A DNA stretch of 64,000 nt from the NCBI GenBank assembly GCA_025455775.1, contig JALOLT010000007.1:1-64000 (forward strand), given 5' to 3'. Under the pieces are notes generated by a model. That model was given only the letters and a program-made list of their open reading frames with translations. It did no database searches and was not told the DNA's origin. The DNA comes from Fimbriimonadaceae bacterium (GTDB taxonomy: Bacteria; Armatimonadota; Fimbriimonadia; Fimbriimonadales; Fimbriimonadaceae). The translations under genes and the position numbers were made by a program. Below, one piece after another: positions 34,473-43,296 of this stretch. Every line of letters begins with the position of its first letter. Within the stretch, counting starts at the first letter, position 1.

Positions 34473-34504
34473 CCCCTCCCCCAGTAAAAATACTGGGGGA
34501 GGGG
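34473..34504. repeat. Isolated palindrome of the AGTA/TACT family
   Basis: A perfect 14-bp stem CCCCTCCCCCAGTA / TACTGGGGGAGGGG with AAAA loop. It is the same design as the unit at 16443-16478 (which has a TTTT loop), 18 kb away. Confidence 0.8.
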
Positions 34505-34636
34505 CTCTCAGGATCCGAAGAAGCAACCAAGTCGTCAACGACCCAAACAGGGCAGAACTCTGGCCCTGTGGTCCCGATTTCAGACCGATCAGCCCCAAGC
34601 AAACCACAGAGTCAAAAGCAAGGCTCCCCAAGGCGT

Positions 34637-34642
34637 CATAAT
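34637..34642 (+). promoter_or_regulatory. -10 box for the dCMP deaminase-led operon
   Basis: CATAAT with an eight-base spacer (GAACGGCG) to ATG 34651; the spacer has no Shine-Dalgarno. Leaderless-type geometry. Confidence 0.4.
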
Positions 34643-34650
34643 GAACGGCG

Positions 34651-35127
34651 ATGACAGACCGGCCGAGCTGGGACGCCTACTTCATGCAGATCGCTCATCT
34701 GGTGAAGACGAGGGCAACCTGCCCCAGAAGGCAAGTCGGGGCTGTGATCGTTCGGGAGCGCAGAATCCTCGCCACTGGCTACAACGGTGCCCCGAGGGGT
34801 CTTCCCCACTGCCCAGAAGAAGGCCACCTCCACGACTGGCCCAAAGGCTGCATGAGGGCTGGTCACTGTATCAGATCCCTCCACGCTGAGCAAAACGCCT
34901 TGCTACAAGCAGCGATGATCGGAGTACCCTGCGAGTCGGCCACGATTTATGTCACCTGCCAACCCTGCAACACCTGCGCCAAGATGATCATCAATGCAGG
35001 CCTGAGCCAAGTCATCTACGAGGGGGATTATCCAGACGATTTCTCTCTCGAACTCTTCTCCCAGTCGGGAATCAAAGTCGCCCGCTTTGTCGGAGGAGCG
35101 CTCGAACCAGTCGGAGGGCCGACATGA
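34651..35127 (+). CDS. Deoxycytidylate deaminase (ComEB/dCMP-deaminase family)
   Basis: 158 residues. The zinc-deaminase signature is complete: HAEQNAL (about residue 78) and TCQPCNTCAKM (about 102-112), with the dCMP-type insertion HCPEEGHLHDWPKGCMRAGHC that adds a second cysteine/histidine cluster. It converts dCMP to dUMP for thymidylate synthesis. It leads an overlapping operon of undecaprenyl-carrier glycolipid genes, an association more of position than pathway. Confidence 0.92.
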   Translation: MTDRPSWDAYFMQIAHLVKTRATCPRRQVGAVIVRERRILATGYNGAPRGLPHCPEEGHLHDWPKGCMRAGHCIRSLHAEQNALLQAAMIGVPCESATIYVTCQPCNTCAKMIINAGLSQVIYEGDYPDDFSLELFSQSGIKVARFVGGALEPVGGPT

Positions 35128-36161
35128 GGTGGCTTGAAGACGTCCTCTCCTTAATCCCAGGCGGACTTTTTCGCGGATTTCGGGCACCCCTGGTCGCAGG
35201 ACTGCTGGCAGCCTTTGCCACCTGGGCTCTGACGCCGAGCGTGATCCGCTACGCAGTGAGCAAAGGAGCCGTCGACGACCCGACCAGGGATGACCGACGA
35301 GTTCACACGACCCCCACCCCCCGATGGGGAGGCATCGGAGTCTATGCGGGATTTTTGATCGCCACGATCTCCGTGCTCCTGCTTGCTTACGAGCATCAAC
35401 CCTTCCCGCCCTATCTCATCGGAGTCTTTATTGGGGGGGCAATCCTCGTCGGGTTCGGGATGTGGGACGACGTCCGCCCAGCCTCGGCCAAGGTTCAACT
35501 AGCCGTTTTGCTCTCGGTCGGAGTCCTGGTTCAGTTGCCAGGCATGATGAACGACAAAATCGGCCAGGTCCAGTTCCAAGGGGTCACTCTTCCCGGTGGC
35601 CAGTGGTTCGAATTTGCCGAGCCAGTTGCTGTGCTCCTCACAGCGATCTACATCTTCATTGTCACAAAGACAATGGACACAATCGATGGCGTTGACGGAC
35701 TCACGAGCGGAATCGCAGCGATCTCTGCCACAACCCTCTGCATCATCGGGGTCCTGAGCGGCCAACCAAGGGTCGCGATCCTGGCAGCTGCCGTTGCTGG
35801 GGCTTGCATCGGCTTCCTTCGATACAACTACAACCCAGCTCGCATCTTCTTGGGGACTGGTGGTGCCCAAGTTCTGGGCTTCCTCTTGGCTTCTCTGAGC
35901 TTGGTCGGGGTTATGAAAACGGCTGCAACCTTGGCCCTCGTGATTCCGATCCTCGTCTTCGTGGTTCCCATCTTCGATGCTCTCTTTGTGGTGACTCGCA
36001 GGATTCTCAGCCGCCAGCCAGTGACCCAAGCCGACAAGCGCCACCTCCATCACACTCTTCTGGGGCAGGGTCTGAGTCAAAGACAAGTCGTCTGGGTGCT
36101 CTATCTTGTCGGAGTTTGTTGTGGAGGGCTCCTCCTGTTTTTGGTGAGACGATATGGCTAA
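35124..36161 (+). CDS. Undecaprenyl-phosphate GlcNAc-1-phosphate transferase (WecA/TagO-like)
   Basis: 345 residues with about ten membrane helices. MraY/WecA-superfamily motifs are visible: VDDPTRDDRRVHTTPTPRWGG (about 51-71), the catalytic MDTIDGVDGLTSG (about 184-196), LRYNYNPARIFLGTGG and the HLHHTLL histidine motif near 310. It transfers a sugar-1-phosphate, usually GlcNAc-1-P, to C55-P on the cytoplasmic face to start surface-polymer synthesis. It overlaps dCMP deaminase by four bases and wecB by eight. Confidence 0.92.
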   Translation: MRWLEDVLSLIPGGLFRGFRAPLVAGLLAAFATWALTPSVIRYAVSKGAVDDPTRDDRRVHTTPTPRWGGIGVYAGFLIATISVLLLAYEHQPFPPYLIGVFIGGAILVGFGMWDDVRPASAKVQLAVLLSVGVLVQLPGMMNDKIGQVQFQGVTLPGGQWFEFAEPVAVLLTAIYIFIVTKTMDTIDGVDGLTSGIAAISATTLCIIGVLSGQPRVAILAAAVAGACIGFLRYNYNPARIFLGTGGAQVLGFLLASLSLVGVMKTAATLALVIPILVFVVPIFDALFVVTRRILSRQPVTQADKRHLHHTLLGQGLSQRQVVWVLYLVGVCCGGLLLFLVRRYG

Positions 36162-37287
36162 ACCAAAGGTGATCTTCGTGGTCGGAACGCGCCCGGATGC
36201 GATCAAGAGTGCTCCGGTGGTCAGAGAGTTCCGCAGGTACGGGTCTCAGGTGGAAACGAGGCTCGTTTCCACCGGGCAGCACAAAGAAATGCTTACCCAG
36301 GCCCTCAACGCATTTGGCCTGGAAGCAGACCGCGAATATGCCGCGATGCAACATGGCCAGGGATTATCACAGCTTTCCGCCAGAATCCTAAACTCTTTAG
36401 ATGAATGCTTCGCGGAGGAATCACCCGATGGTGTCTTTGCCCAAGGTGACACGACCACGACCTTCTGCGCAAGCCTCGCCGCCTTCTATCGCCGGATTCC
36501 ATTCTTTCATATCGAAGCTGGCCTCCGAACCACCACGGTCAAAGACCCCTTCCCCGAAGAGTTCAACCGCAGGGCGACCGGACTCCTTGCAGATCTCCAT
36601 TTTGCTCCCACCACCCTTTCGCGCGACAACCTCCTGCGAGAAGGAATAGATCCTCGCCAGATTTTCGTGACAGGAAACAGTGGGATTGATGCGGTTAAGT
36701 TAGTAGCAACAAACCACCACAAAGAGTGGTACGGAAACCATCCTGGTCCGGTGATCGTCGTCACAACTCACCGCCGCGAAAACTGGGGGGAGCCCCAAGT
36801 TCAAGTTTGCCGGGCTATCCGAGAAGTCGCCAATCAAAAACCTGAAGCGCTCTTTGTAGTCGCAATGCACAGGAACCCTCTGGTGCGAGAAACACTGCAA
36901 AGCCACCTCGCTGGCCTTGCAAACGTGGATCTGATCGAACCGCCTGACTATGCCGACTTTGTCAAGCTCATGGAACGGATGTCCTTCGCTTTGACAGACA
37001 GCGGAGGAGTCCAGGAGGAAGCCCCGGCTTTTGGCAAGCCAGTCCTGGTCCTGCGTAACACGACGGAACGACCAGAAGGTGTCACGGCCGGTACGGCCAA
37101 GCTCATCGGAACCAGCTACGAGATGGTGCTGACAGAAACTTTAACCCTCCTCGAGAATCAATCGGCTTATGAGAGGATGGCTAAAGCCGTGAGCCCCTAC
37201 GGTGACGGATCTTCTGCCCAGCGGATCCGATATGCTACTCTGAAATGGCTGGGGATCGAGACCCAAAAGGAGGAAATGTGGCAGTAA
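36154..37287 (+). CDS. wecB: UDP-N-acetylglucosamine 2-epimerase (non-hydrolysing)
   Basis: 377 residues. GT-B-fold epimerase with VVGTRPDAIKSAPV at the N-terminus (the usual residue is E in RPEAIK; here D), STGQHKEML, AQGDTTT, HIEAGLRT, FPEEFNRR, VTTHRRENWG and LTDSGGVQEEAPAFGKPVLVLRN. It makes UDP-ManNAc from UDP-GlcNAc, matching the preceding WecA-like enzyme in surface-polysaccharide synthesis. Confidence 0.95.
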   Translation: MAKPKVIFVVGTRPDAIKSAPVVREFRRYGSQVETRLVSTGQHKEMLTQALNAFGLEADREYAAMQHGQGLSQLSARILNSLDECFAEESPDGVFAQGDTTTTFCASLAAFYRRIPFFHIEAGLRTTTVKDPFPEEFNRRATGLLADLHFAPTTLSRDNLLREGIDPRQIFVTGNSGIDAVKLVATNHHKEWYGNHPGPVIVVTTHRRENWGEPQVQVCRAIREVANQKPEALFVVAMHRNPLVRETLQSHLAGLANVDLIEPPDYADFVKLMERMSFALTDSGGVQEEAPAFGKPVLVLRNTTERPEGVTAGTAKLIGTSYEMVLTETLTLLENQSAYERMAKAVSPYGDGSSAQRIRYATLKWLGIETQKEEMWQ

Positions 37288-38183
37288 CAGGCGAGCCAAT
37301 GGGACTCCTTCAGGCAATCGTGATGGGAATTGTTCAAGGTCTGAGCGAGTACCTGCCTATTAGCTCAAGCGGCCACCTCTTCATCACAGAGCAACTGGGT
37401 AACCGACTCTTCGGCTGGAAGGTCGGGGGGGCTGGCTTCACGGCAGTGATCCAAATCGGAACTCTCATCGCAGTCTTCCTCTACTTTTGGAACGATATCA
37501 AAACTGCCTTCAATGGGTGGGTCAGGGGGCTGTATGATCGCTCCCTCCGGGATACACCCGAATACAAGATGGGTTGGGCGGTCTTTTTAGGGTCGATTCC
37601 CATCGCCATCATTGGTTTTCTCCTGAAGGATCAGATCGAAGGGCCATTCAGAAATGGATATGTTGTTGCCGGATCCCTTATTCTTTTCGCACTTCTCTTG
37701 GGCCTCGCCGAAAGACAAGGCAAGCAAGAAAAGGGCTACCGAGACTTCACCCCCATGAATGGCCTTCTCATGGGGTTCTACCAGTGTCTCGCCTTGATCC
37801 CTGGCTCAAGCCGTTCGGGATGCTCGATTATGGGAGGCCTCTTCATGGGGTTCGACCGGGCAACCGCTGCCAGAACGTCGTTCCTCCTCAGTATTCCTGC
37901 GATTTTGGGAAGCGGCTTTTATGGGTTGATCAAGCACAGAGCCGAGCTCCTGGATGAAGGCCTCATGCCAACTCTGACCGCGACAGCGGTCTCCGGGATC
38001 GTCGGCTTCCTCGCGATCAAGTTTCTCATGGGATACCTTCAGCGTAAGTCAACGGCAATCTTCATTTGGTACCGACTCGCTTTGGGGTTGGTCGTGATCG
38101 GCCTGACCTCGGCAGGGTTTTTAGACAGTCACACCCCTTCCACCGAACTAAAAGTTTCGGTTTTGGAGAAGAGGGTCTCGTGA
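37278..38183 (+). CDS. uppP: Undecaprenyl-diphosphatase (BacA/UppP)
   Basis: 301 residues from GTG 37278, chosen because AAAGGAGG sits four bases upstream; ATG 37299 is the alternative. Motifs GIVQGLSEYLPISSSGHLFI and PGSSRSGCSIMGGL are the two family signatures carrying catalytic Glu/Ser and Arg. About eight membrane helices. It recycles C55-PP to C55-P on the outer membrane leaflet, supplying the carrier used by the WecA-like enzyme two genes upstream. It overlaps wecB by ten bases. Confidence 0.95.
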   Translation: MAVTGEPMGLLQAIVMGIVQGLSEYLPISSSGHLFITEQLGNRLFGWKVGGAGFTAVIQIGTLIAVFLYFWNDIKTAFNGWVRGLYDRSLRDTPEYKMGWAVFLGSIPIAIIGFLLKDQIEGPFRNGYVVAGSLILFALLLGLAERQGKQEKGYRDFTPMNGLLMGFYQCLALIPGSSRSGCSIMGGLFMGFDRATAARTSFLLSIPAILGSGFYGLIKHRAELLDEGLMPTLTATAVSGIVGFLAIKFLMGYLQRKSTAIFIWYRLALGLVVIGLTSAGFLDSHTPSTELKVSVLEKRVS

Positions 38184-38833
38184 GCTTTTTTCGTCGCAAG
38201 CCGAGTCAGCCTCAGGCAAGTCCAGTTGCTTTGGTGGTTGGACTTGGCAATCCTGGATCTCAGTACAAAGGCACTCGCCATAACGTCGGCTTTGAGGTGG
38301 TTGAGGTCTTGGCCCACGAGGCTGAAACTCCCTTCAAGACGACTCTCCACCAGGCCCTCGTTTGCTTCCCGCTGATAGCCGGGAAACAGGTTTGCCTGGT
38401 CAAGCCTCTGACTTACATGAATTTAAGCGGCAATTCGGTAGGGGCTCTCGCAAAAAAGTTCGGAATCAAACCAGAGTCGATCCTGGTCATCGCCGACGAC
38501 CTTGACCTGCCAGTGGGGAAGGTGAGGCTCCGAGCAAAGGGGTCGGCAGGAGGCCACAATGGCCACAAGTCGATCATCCAATCTCTGGGAACCCAGGATT
38601 ATCCTCGACTCAAAATTGGGATCGGGAAAGGTGGGGAGACGATTGACCACGTCTTGAGCCGGTTTACTCCCCCAGAACGCACAGAAATCAACGAGGCCGT
38701 CCGCAAGTCACGGGAAGTCGTTGAAGTTTGGATCGAAGGAGGGATCGAGAAGGCGATGATTATCGCGAACTCGACGCCTGGTCAAAAGGAAGAGGATTCA
38801 CAGCCAGATTCTGATGAGAAGCCTAGACCTTAA
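38180..38833 (+). CDS. pth: Peptidyl-tRNA hydrolase
   Basis: 217 residues from GTG 38180, which overlaps the uppP stop as GTGA and has GGAGAAGAGGG upstream. Pth signatures: VVGLGNPGSQYKGTRHNVGF with catalytic His, KPLTYMNLSGNSV, DDLDLPVGKVRLRAKGSAGGHNG and PRLKIGIGK. A short charged C-terminal extension is present. It frees tRNA from drop-off peptidyl-tRNA. It overlaps the convergent gene at 38823 by 11 bases. Confidence 0.96.
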   Translation: MSFFRRKPSQPQASPVALVVGLGNPGSQYKGTRHNVGFEVVEVLAHEAETPFKTTLHQALVCFPLIAGKQVCLVKPLTYMNLSGNSVGALAKKFGIKPESILVIADDLDLPVGKVRLRAKGSAGGHNGHKSIIQSLGTQDYPRLKIGIGKGGETIDHVLSRFTPPERTEINEAVRKSREVVEVWIEGGIEKAMIIANSTPGQKEEDSQPDSDEKPRP

Positions 38834-39194
38834 GCGATTCTTGTGGCTTGAGGGCAAAGGTGTGCTGGGGCGCGAGAATCGACAGACATCCGCTCGCATT
38901 CACCCAGACGGCCCTACTTCTCCCCATATAAGAGTAATAAACGGAGTAGCCTTCCTGCTTATGGCACCACCTGGGGCGACCTGGGCAGGTTCGCAGGAGG
39001 CAATATTGGCCAGGCATGAGGTCAATTTCGTCCGGGATTACGAAGAGGGCATCGGAGAGATACGGCTCATCAACGGCTGATTCTGCCACCAGGGCGTGTC
39101 CCCTCAGGTTCGCTCTCATGGATCCCTGATTTTGCAAGACAACAAACTCCTGCGTTGCGTCTTCTGATCGTTGAACACCGACTATTCGAATCAT
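38823..39194 (-). CDS. Small beta-rich protein resembling a lamin-tail (LTD) domain
   Basis: 123 residues. The layout IVGVQRSEDATQEFVVLQNQG / LRGHALVAES / IDLMPGQYCLLRTCPG follows the LTD pattern (EFV.L.N.G...L.G..L......I.L.PG....L.TG), an immunoglobulin-like fold. No signal peptide. AGGTGA precedes ATG by four bases, supporting it as a real gene. Function unknown. Confidence 0.65.
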   Translation of the reverse strand: MIRIVGVQRSEDATQEFVVLQNQGSMRANLRGHALVAESAVDEPYLSDALFVIPDEIDLMPGQYCLLRTCPGRPRWCHKQEGYSVYYSYMGRSRAVWVNASGCLSILAPQHTFALKPQESLKV

Positions 39195-39305
39195 GAATCA
39201 CCTGGACTGGTACAGTTATCCTAGAAGACGGTCCTAGGACTGGTAACGATTCACAGTTGCAGAGATAAACAACAGTAATTCGCCGATTTGTCGTAGTTTA
39301 GCTCT

Positions 39306-39737
39306 TTAGTCGAGGTCGATTTCGAGTTTCCCGATCATGTGATTGAGAACTTTCGTGCAAGTTTCCACATCTTTTGCAGATATGCCCCTCATCATAAGGT
39401 TCTCGCAATCGTTTAAGAGACTTCGGATTTCGTCCAAAAGCTCAATCGCTTGGTCTGTGAGCACCAATCGGCGTACTCGGCGATCCATGGCGGAAGGGAC
39501 TTGTTCAAGATAGCCCTTTTCGACATGAGCCTGAACTGTCTCACTCAGGGTCGCTGGGGTCACGCCGAGGCGTCTGGCGATTTCTACTTGGCTGGCAGTT
39601 TGTCCTGCCGACATCACGGTCATCAGGAGCTGGAATGTACTCCAGCGAATACCCTTTTCCCGCAATCGAGGCTCCAGCCAGGCGGATTGCAGTTCGTAAA
39701 GCGTGGCAACGCGCGTCCCGAGTTGTTCGGCGATCAT
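39306..39737 (-). CDS. MarR-family transcriptional regulator
   Basis: 143 residues, winged helix: IRWSTFQLLMTVMSAGQTASQVEIARRLGVTPATLSETVQAHVEKGYLEQVPSAMDRRVRRLVLT, with the typical D-R-R wing. It has TATACT six bases before ATG and no Shine-Dalgarno. The box overlaps ATACGTTATAC-type sequence that could be its own operator. Neighbouring genes give no clue to the ligand. Confidence 0.88.
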   Translation of the reverse strand: MIAEQLGTRVATLYELQSAWLEPRLREKGIRWSTFQLLMTVMSAGQTASQVEIARRLGVTPATLSETVQAHVEKGYLEQVPSAMDRRVRRLVLTDQAIELLDEIRSLLNDCENLMMRGISAKDVETCTKVLNHMIGKLEIDLD

Positions 39738-39743
39738 ATCAGC

Positions 39744-39749
39744 AGTATA
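39744..39749 (-). promoter_or_regulatory. -10 box for a leaderless marR transcript
   Basis: Minus-strand TATACT, six bases before ATG 39737. Surrounding DNA (39738-39816) is strongly AT-rich. No Shine-Dalgarno between box and start. Confidence 0.5.
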
Positions 39750-40057
39750 ACGTATCTTCTAGTGTATATGTAGTTTTCTTTATGAAAAGTCATTAAATTT
39801 CCTGACATTTGACTCATTGTTTTTTCGACCCGAAGGAAAATCTAGTTCCAAATCCCTCCTCGTGGTGACATTTATTGATCCTGAGCCGTGGCTATTCTCT
39901 TCGCGAACTGCAGCTGATGAGACCTCGCGCGCCGAATCTCAAAATGCGATGGGACGCTCCTCTCTTTGGGTTTTCCACGCCTCAAGCCCTCGTAAAGATG
40001 CTGGAATAAAGGAATCCGATCTTGTGGTCTGAGCAACAATAACCGACGATCCCAAAG
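39750..40057. other. Gap without a convincing gene
   Basis: AT-rich to about 39820, then mixed. An open frame at 39817-40032 lacks a Shine-Dalgarno or any motif. I see nothing else supportable. Confidence 0.4.
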
Positions 40058-40507
40058 GTGCAGAGCATACAGTCAACCAAAGGGAGCATTCTGACTTGCT
40101 TGGCAGATCGAGAGGATTGCCACTTCGTGACTCAGTTCACGCAAGGTTGTCACAAGGACGCTGCGACGCTGGAGGAACTTCTCGGATTCCTCGATCAGGT
40201 TGATCCGCCCCTACTCGTTGTGGGCCAGGAAGTATTCGCTGAGAGATTGCGCGAGATTACCAGGGCGAACGTAGGATTGGCCCCTGCCATCGCCCTGATT
40301 CGCTGTCCGGGACGCCTGGCGCGGCTTCCATCCATCTTTCCTGCCTTGAGCGAGAGACACTTGTTGCGCACGATCAGTTGGCCATACGACGCGGATCATT
40401 TCCGGAGGACAGCGGTTGATCTGCAGCTTCGTTCTCAGTATCGCTGGGAGATTCTCGGCGAGATCAAGAAATCTGGCCTAAGCGAGAGACTCGCGAATTT
40501 GGCTTAG
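40058..40507 (+). CDS. Degenerate receiver-like protein, function unknown
   Basis: 149 residues from GTG. The pattern PPLLVVGQ...AIALIRCPG...LRTISWPYDADHFRRTAVDLQLRSQY resembles the last strands and helices of a response-regulator receiver (the ISWPYDADHFRR stretch parallels the usual KPF-x-x-EEL). The phospho-accepting aspartate is absent, and there is no output domain. It may be a pseudo-receiver or a chance resemblance. Start codon is uncertain. Confidence 0.5.
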   Translation: MQSIQSTKGSILTCLADREDCHFVTQFTQGCHKDAATLEELLGFLDQVDPPLLVVGQEVFAERLREITRANVGLAPAIALIRCPGRLARLPSIFPALSERHLLRTISWPYDADHFRRTAVDLQLRSQYRWEILGEIKKSGLSERLANLA

Positions 40508-40551
40508 CGGTTCTGGAGTGATCATCACATGGCAAACACGCCGCAAAGGAA

Positions 40552-40582
40552 TCCCCCTCTGCCCAGTCAGGCAAAAGGGGGG
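40552..40582. terminator. Weak hairpin between convergent genes
   Basis: CCCCCTCTGCC and GGCAAAAGGGGG pair with internal mismatches around a CAGTCA loop. No clear U-tract on either strand. It could end the cyclophilin transcript. Confidence 0.3.
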
Positions 40583-40625
40583 GTAGATCCAAGCCAAAGT
40601 CTGGTTTTGCGAGATCCGGTCGGGT

Positions 40626-41186
40626 TTAGGAAGAAAGGGGCCAGGTCGCGACTTCGACCGTTTCCATCACTGCTTTGACTGCTTCCTCTGGATTGTCCCG
40701 TGAATCTCGGGGAAGAGCGACAATCTTCTCGACAACATCCATCCCCTCGATCACTTGACCAAAAACTGAGTATTGGCGATCGAGGTGGGGTGAGGTGCCA
40801 TGCATGAGAAAGAACTGGCTCCCGGCACTGTTGGGGTTTGAGGATCGTGCGGCGGAAAGGATTCCTGGCGTGTGGGGAATGTCGTTAAACTCAGCTGGGA
40901 TGGAATAGCCTGGGCCGCCTGTTCCATGAGTTGCGCGGGGGCCTTCTTTGCTATTCGGATCGCCGCCTTGGATCATGAAGCCGGGAATCACACGGTGGAA
41001 GCGCACGCCATTGTAGAAGCCACTTTGGGCTAGGTCTTTAAAGCTTTTGACGTGAAGGGGTGCCTTCTCGAGGAAGAATTTCACAACAATTCTGCCGTAG
41101 TTGGTTTTGATCACGACCACTTCGTCGCCGGCATTCGGAGCAACCGCGCCTGGGGCAGCAGTCAAGGAAAGAGCATTTTCTGACAT
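40626..41186 (-). CDS. Cyclophilin-type peptidyl-prolyl cis-trans isomerase
   Basis: 186 residues. Cyclophilin core: GFYNGVRFHRVIPGFMIQGGDP, with catalytic Arg in FHRV, then NPNSAGSQFFLMHGTSPHLDRQYSVFGQVIEGMDVV. No signal peptide: the N-terminal 20 residues are a short Ala/Pro-rich leader, so it is probably cytosolic (PpiB-like). It is the first gene on its strand after a 73-base gap. Confidence 0.95.
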   Translation of the reverse strand: MSENALSLTAAPGAVAPNAGDEVVVIKTNYGRIVVKFFLEKAPLHVKSFKDLAQSGFYNGVRFHRVIPGFMIQGGDPNSKEGPRATHGTGGPGYSIPAEFNDIPHTPGILSAARSSNPNSAGSQFFLMHGTSPHLDRQYSVFGQVIEGMDVVEKIVALPRDSRDNPEEAVKAVMETVEVATWPLSS

Positions 41187-41259
41187 CTCTTCCCTACTTT
41201 ACTAGGTCTGAGGCAAGCGACCCGCGACTCTTGCGAACCAAGTAGATGGGAACGATCAG

Positions 41260-41769
41260 CTATCGGCGAATCCGACGATCCTGGTTGTATCGCTTCACCA
41301 ACTGGTTTAGGTTATCCACGAATGTTTGAGGAGTGGTTCGCGAACTGATGGACAATCGAGCATAGGTCTTGCGATCAGGAGTGATCAAGAGCACAGTCGG
41401 AAAGCCAGTGACCCGGTAGGTGTTGGCCAGGGCCTCGTTTTGTCGCTTGATCATGTCGGACTGAGCTTTCCGCTCGGGAAAATCGACCTCAAGCAGGTGG
41501 ACGTTCGTACGAGCCCAATTCCGGAAGGTTGAGGTTGACAAGATCGTCCGAGTGAACTCTTTACAGGGGCCGCACCAGTCACTCCCGGTAAAGAAGGCGA
41601 AGACCAGCTTCCCGGACTTCTTGGAGGCTTCCATGGTCTGGGAAAAACTACTACTCCAAGCTGCTGGCGCAGGGGCAGGTCGATTCTGGTTTCGATTCTG
41701 GCTTGTGCTGGGAAGGGCGAGGGCACAGATCAGAAAGACGCTCATCCAGGGACGCAACATGACTCTCAT
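41260..41769 (-). CDS. Exported thioredoxin-fold protein
   Basis: 169 residues from ATG 41769, which follows GGAGGAG by nine bases. Signal peptide MLRPWMSVFLICALALPSTS, a short Asn/Pro/Ala linker, then a thioredoxin domain with active site SDWCGPCKEF (about residue 66) and cis-Pro VTGFPTVLLI. It resembles DUF255/thioredoxin_7 envelope reductases. It lies 21 bases after DUF423 in what looks like a three-gene operon starting at the Rieske gene. Confidence 0.88.
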   Translation of the reverse strand: MRVMLRPWMSVFLICALALPSTSQNRNQNRPAPAPAAWSSSFSQTMEASKKSGKLVFAFFTGSDWCGPCKEFTRTILSTSTFRNWARTNVHLLEVDFPERKAQSDMIKRQNEALANTYRVTGFPTVLLITPDRKTYARLSISSRTTPQTFVDNLNQLVKRYNQDRRIRR

Positions 41770-41790
41770 ATTACAACACTCCTCCAATTC

Positions 41791-42180
41791 TTAATGTTGA
41801 GAGTCTGATCTCGTTCCAGAGGGTTCACGCTTGCTAGATAAAAAGGCCAAAGCCAAGAAGGTTACGATCCAAATGACCCCGCCGATGGGGGTGATCGCCC
41901 CGAACAGCCGAATCCCTGTCAAGGCGAGAGCCGTTAGAGAGCCAGTAAAGAAAACTGTTCCCACCGCGAGAGCCCAAGACGAACGCAGCAAAATCTGCCG
42001 GTCGAATCCGAACGAACCACTCACCAGAATCAGCCAGGCCAAACCAACTGCGAGATGATAGAACTGACCTGTTTTGAAGGTCTCAAGGCGTGCCTCGGTC
42101 AGAAAGCGAGCCAAAGTGTGAGCTCCGAACGCGCCGGAGGCGATCGCCAGGGCGAGATTTGCCCAAGCCGCTGACCTCAC
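41791..42180 (-). CDS. DUF423 (YgdD-like) membrane protein
   Basis: 129 residues, four membrane helices, with the family start NLALAIASGAFGAHTL and the end GVIWIVTFLALAF. The GTG start overlaps the Rieske stop as GTGA, implying translational coupling. Function of the family is unknown. Confidence 0.9.
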   Translation of the reverse strand: MRSAAWANLALAIASGAFGAHTLARFLTEARLETFKTGQFYHLAVGLAWLILVSGSFGFDRQILLRSSWALAVGTVFFTGSLTALALTGIRLFGAITPIGGVIWIVTFLALAFLSSKREPSGTRSDSQH

Positions 42181-43239
42181 TCTGCCACACCCTGAGTCAA
42201 CATCTGGTGAAACTGATGCACACCGTTTTCACGAGCTGGTGAGTACCTTCCCCTGTGATAGAGGCGAGAACGGAGTCCGACTTGCACCATTTCCACCACT
42301 GCTTCGTCTTCCCGCTCAACTCGATCAAGGGCTGCACCAGCTCCTTGTCCGATTTTGGTCTCATCCCAGACAAAGGGGATGAAGCTCACTTTAGTCTTGC
42401 TCGGGCCAAGGGGACGAACGACGTTGACACTCAGGCCCCAGGGATAGAAGTTCAGCATTAAGTTCGGGAAGAGCCAAAAATAGAACGCTGCAACTCGTTC
42501 GTTGGCGTAGGGGTGATTGGGAGGCAGATCAAAAGCCTCTTCTGAATCGCTGGCCACTCCGAGTTGCAGGTTCCCGTGGGGCAGGAGAATCGTGCGGTAG
42601 TTTTTATAATTGAGAGTCGCGTTTAGATCTGCATGGATGTAGGGTATGTGGAAGCCCTCAAGATAGTTATCCACGTAGAGCATCCAGTTGCCGTTTACCA
42701 GGTAGTCCCTGCCGCGTTCTGGGACATGGCGGAAGTCCTTGAGAGGCATAAAGTCGACCAATTCCTTCACTCCCGACAGCATCTGATCGAGAGAGGCTCC
42801 CGGCAGAAGTTGGCTGAAGATCATGGGGCCCCACTCCTCAACCTGGACTTTGGGCAAGTTATCCTGGGCACAGGGGAACCCCTCGACTCCTTCGAACTCT
42901 GGCATAAATTCGCAGTGGCCTGAAAGGGAGAACCTTCGCCCATGATAGCGACATCGCAGGCTGTTTACGGTGCCAGCTCCTTCGCAAACGAGGTTCCCTC
43001 GGTGGGTGCACACGTTGCTGAGGCAATGGAGCTGATCCTCTCGATCCCTGGTTCATGACGAAGGGAAAGACCGAACCGGGAACTTTGAGCTGATCGGTGC
43101 GAGCCGCATATTGCCAGGAGGGAGCGAAGACCTTTTCAATGAGTCTTTGGTGGACTTGCTCGCTGGTGTAGAACGAGCCTGGGAGAGTCCAAGCCTTCCC
43201 GACTTCTGGGTGAATGTCAACGTTCCACGGCTGGTTCAT
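42177..43239 (-). pseudogene. Rieske [2Fe-2S] ring-hydroxylating oxygenase alpha subunit, split by a one-base frameshift
   Basis: The gene starts at ATG 43239 (NQPWNVDIHPEVGKAWTLPG) and reads well to PGSVFPFVM. There the frame must shift by one base near 43052-43053 (an extra T on the plus strand, an A on the coding strand) to continue TRDREDQLHCLSNVCTHRGN. The total length, 1063 bases, equals 354 codons plus one. Downstream are the Rieske ligands CTH...CRYHG and the mononuclear-iron motif DNYLEGFHIPYIH. Such enzymes oxygenate aromatic or betaine-like substrates with a separate reductase, not seen here. The shift may be a real mutation or a sequence error. Confidence 0.85.
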
Positions 43240-43296
43240 GATGTTTAGGCAGACTACCTGGTAGAGGGGATATCTCGTTTTGAGTCGCTGTGAAGG

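Noticed and set aside
39817-40032. 71-codon open frame before the receiver-like gene
   Set aside because: No start signal, no motif, and a competing 30-codon frame overlaps it; left as non-coding.
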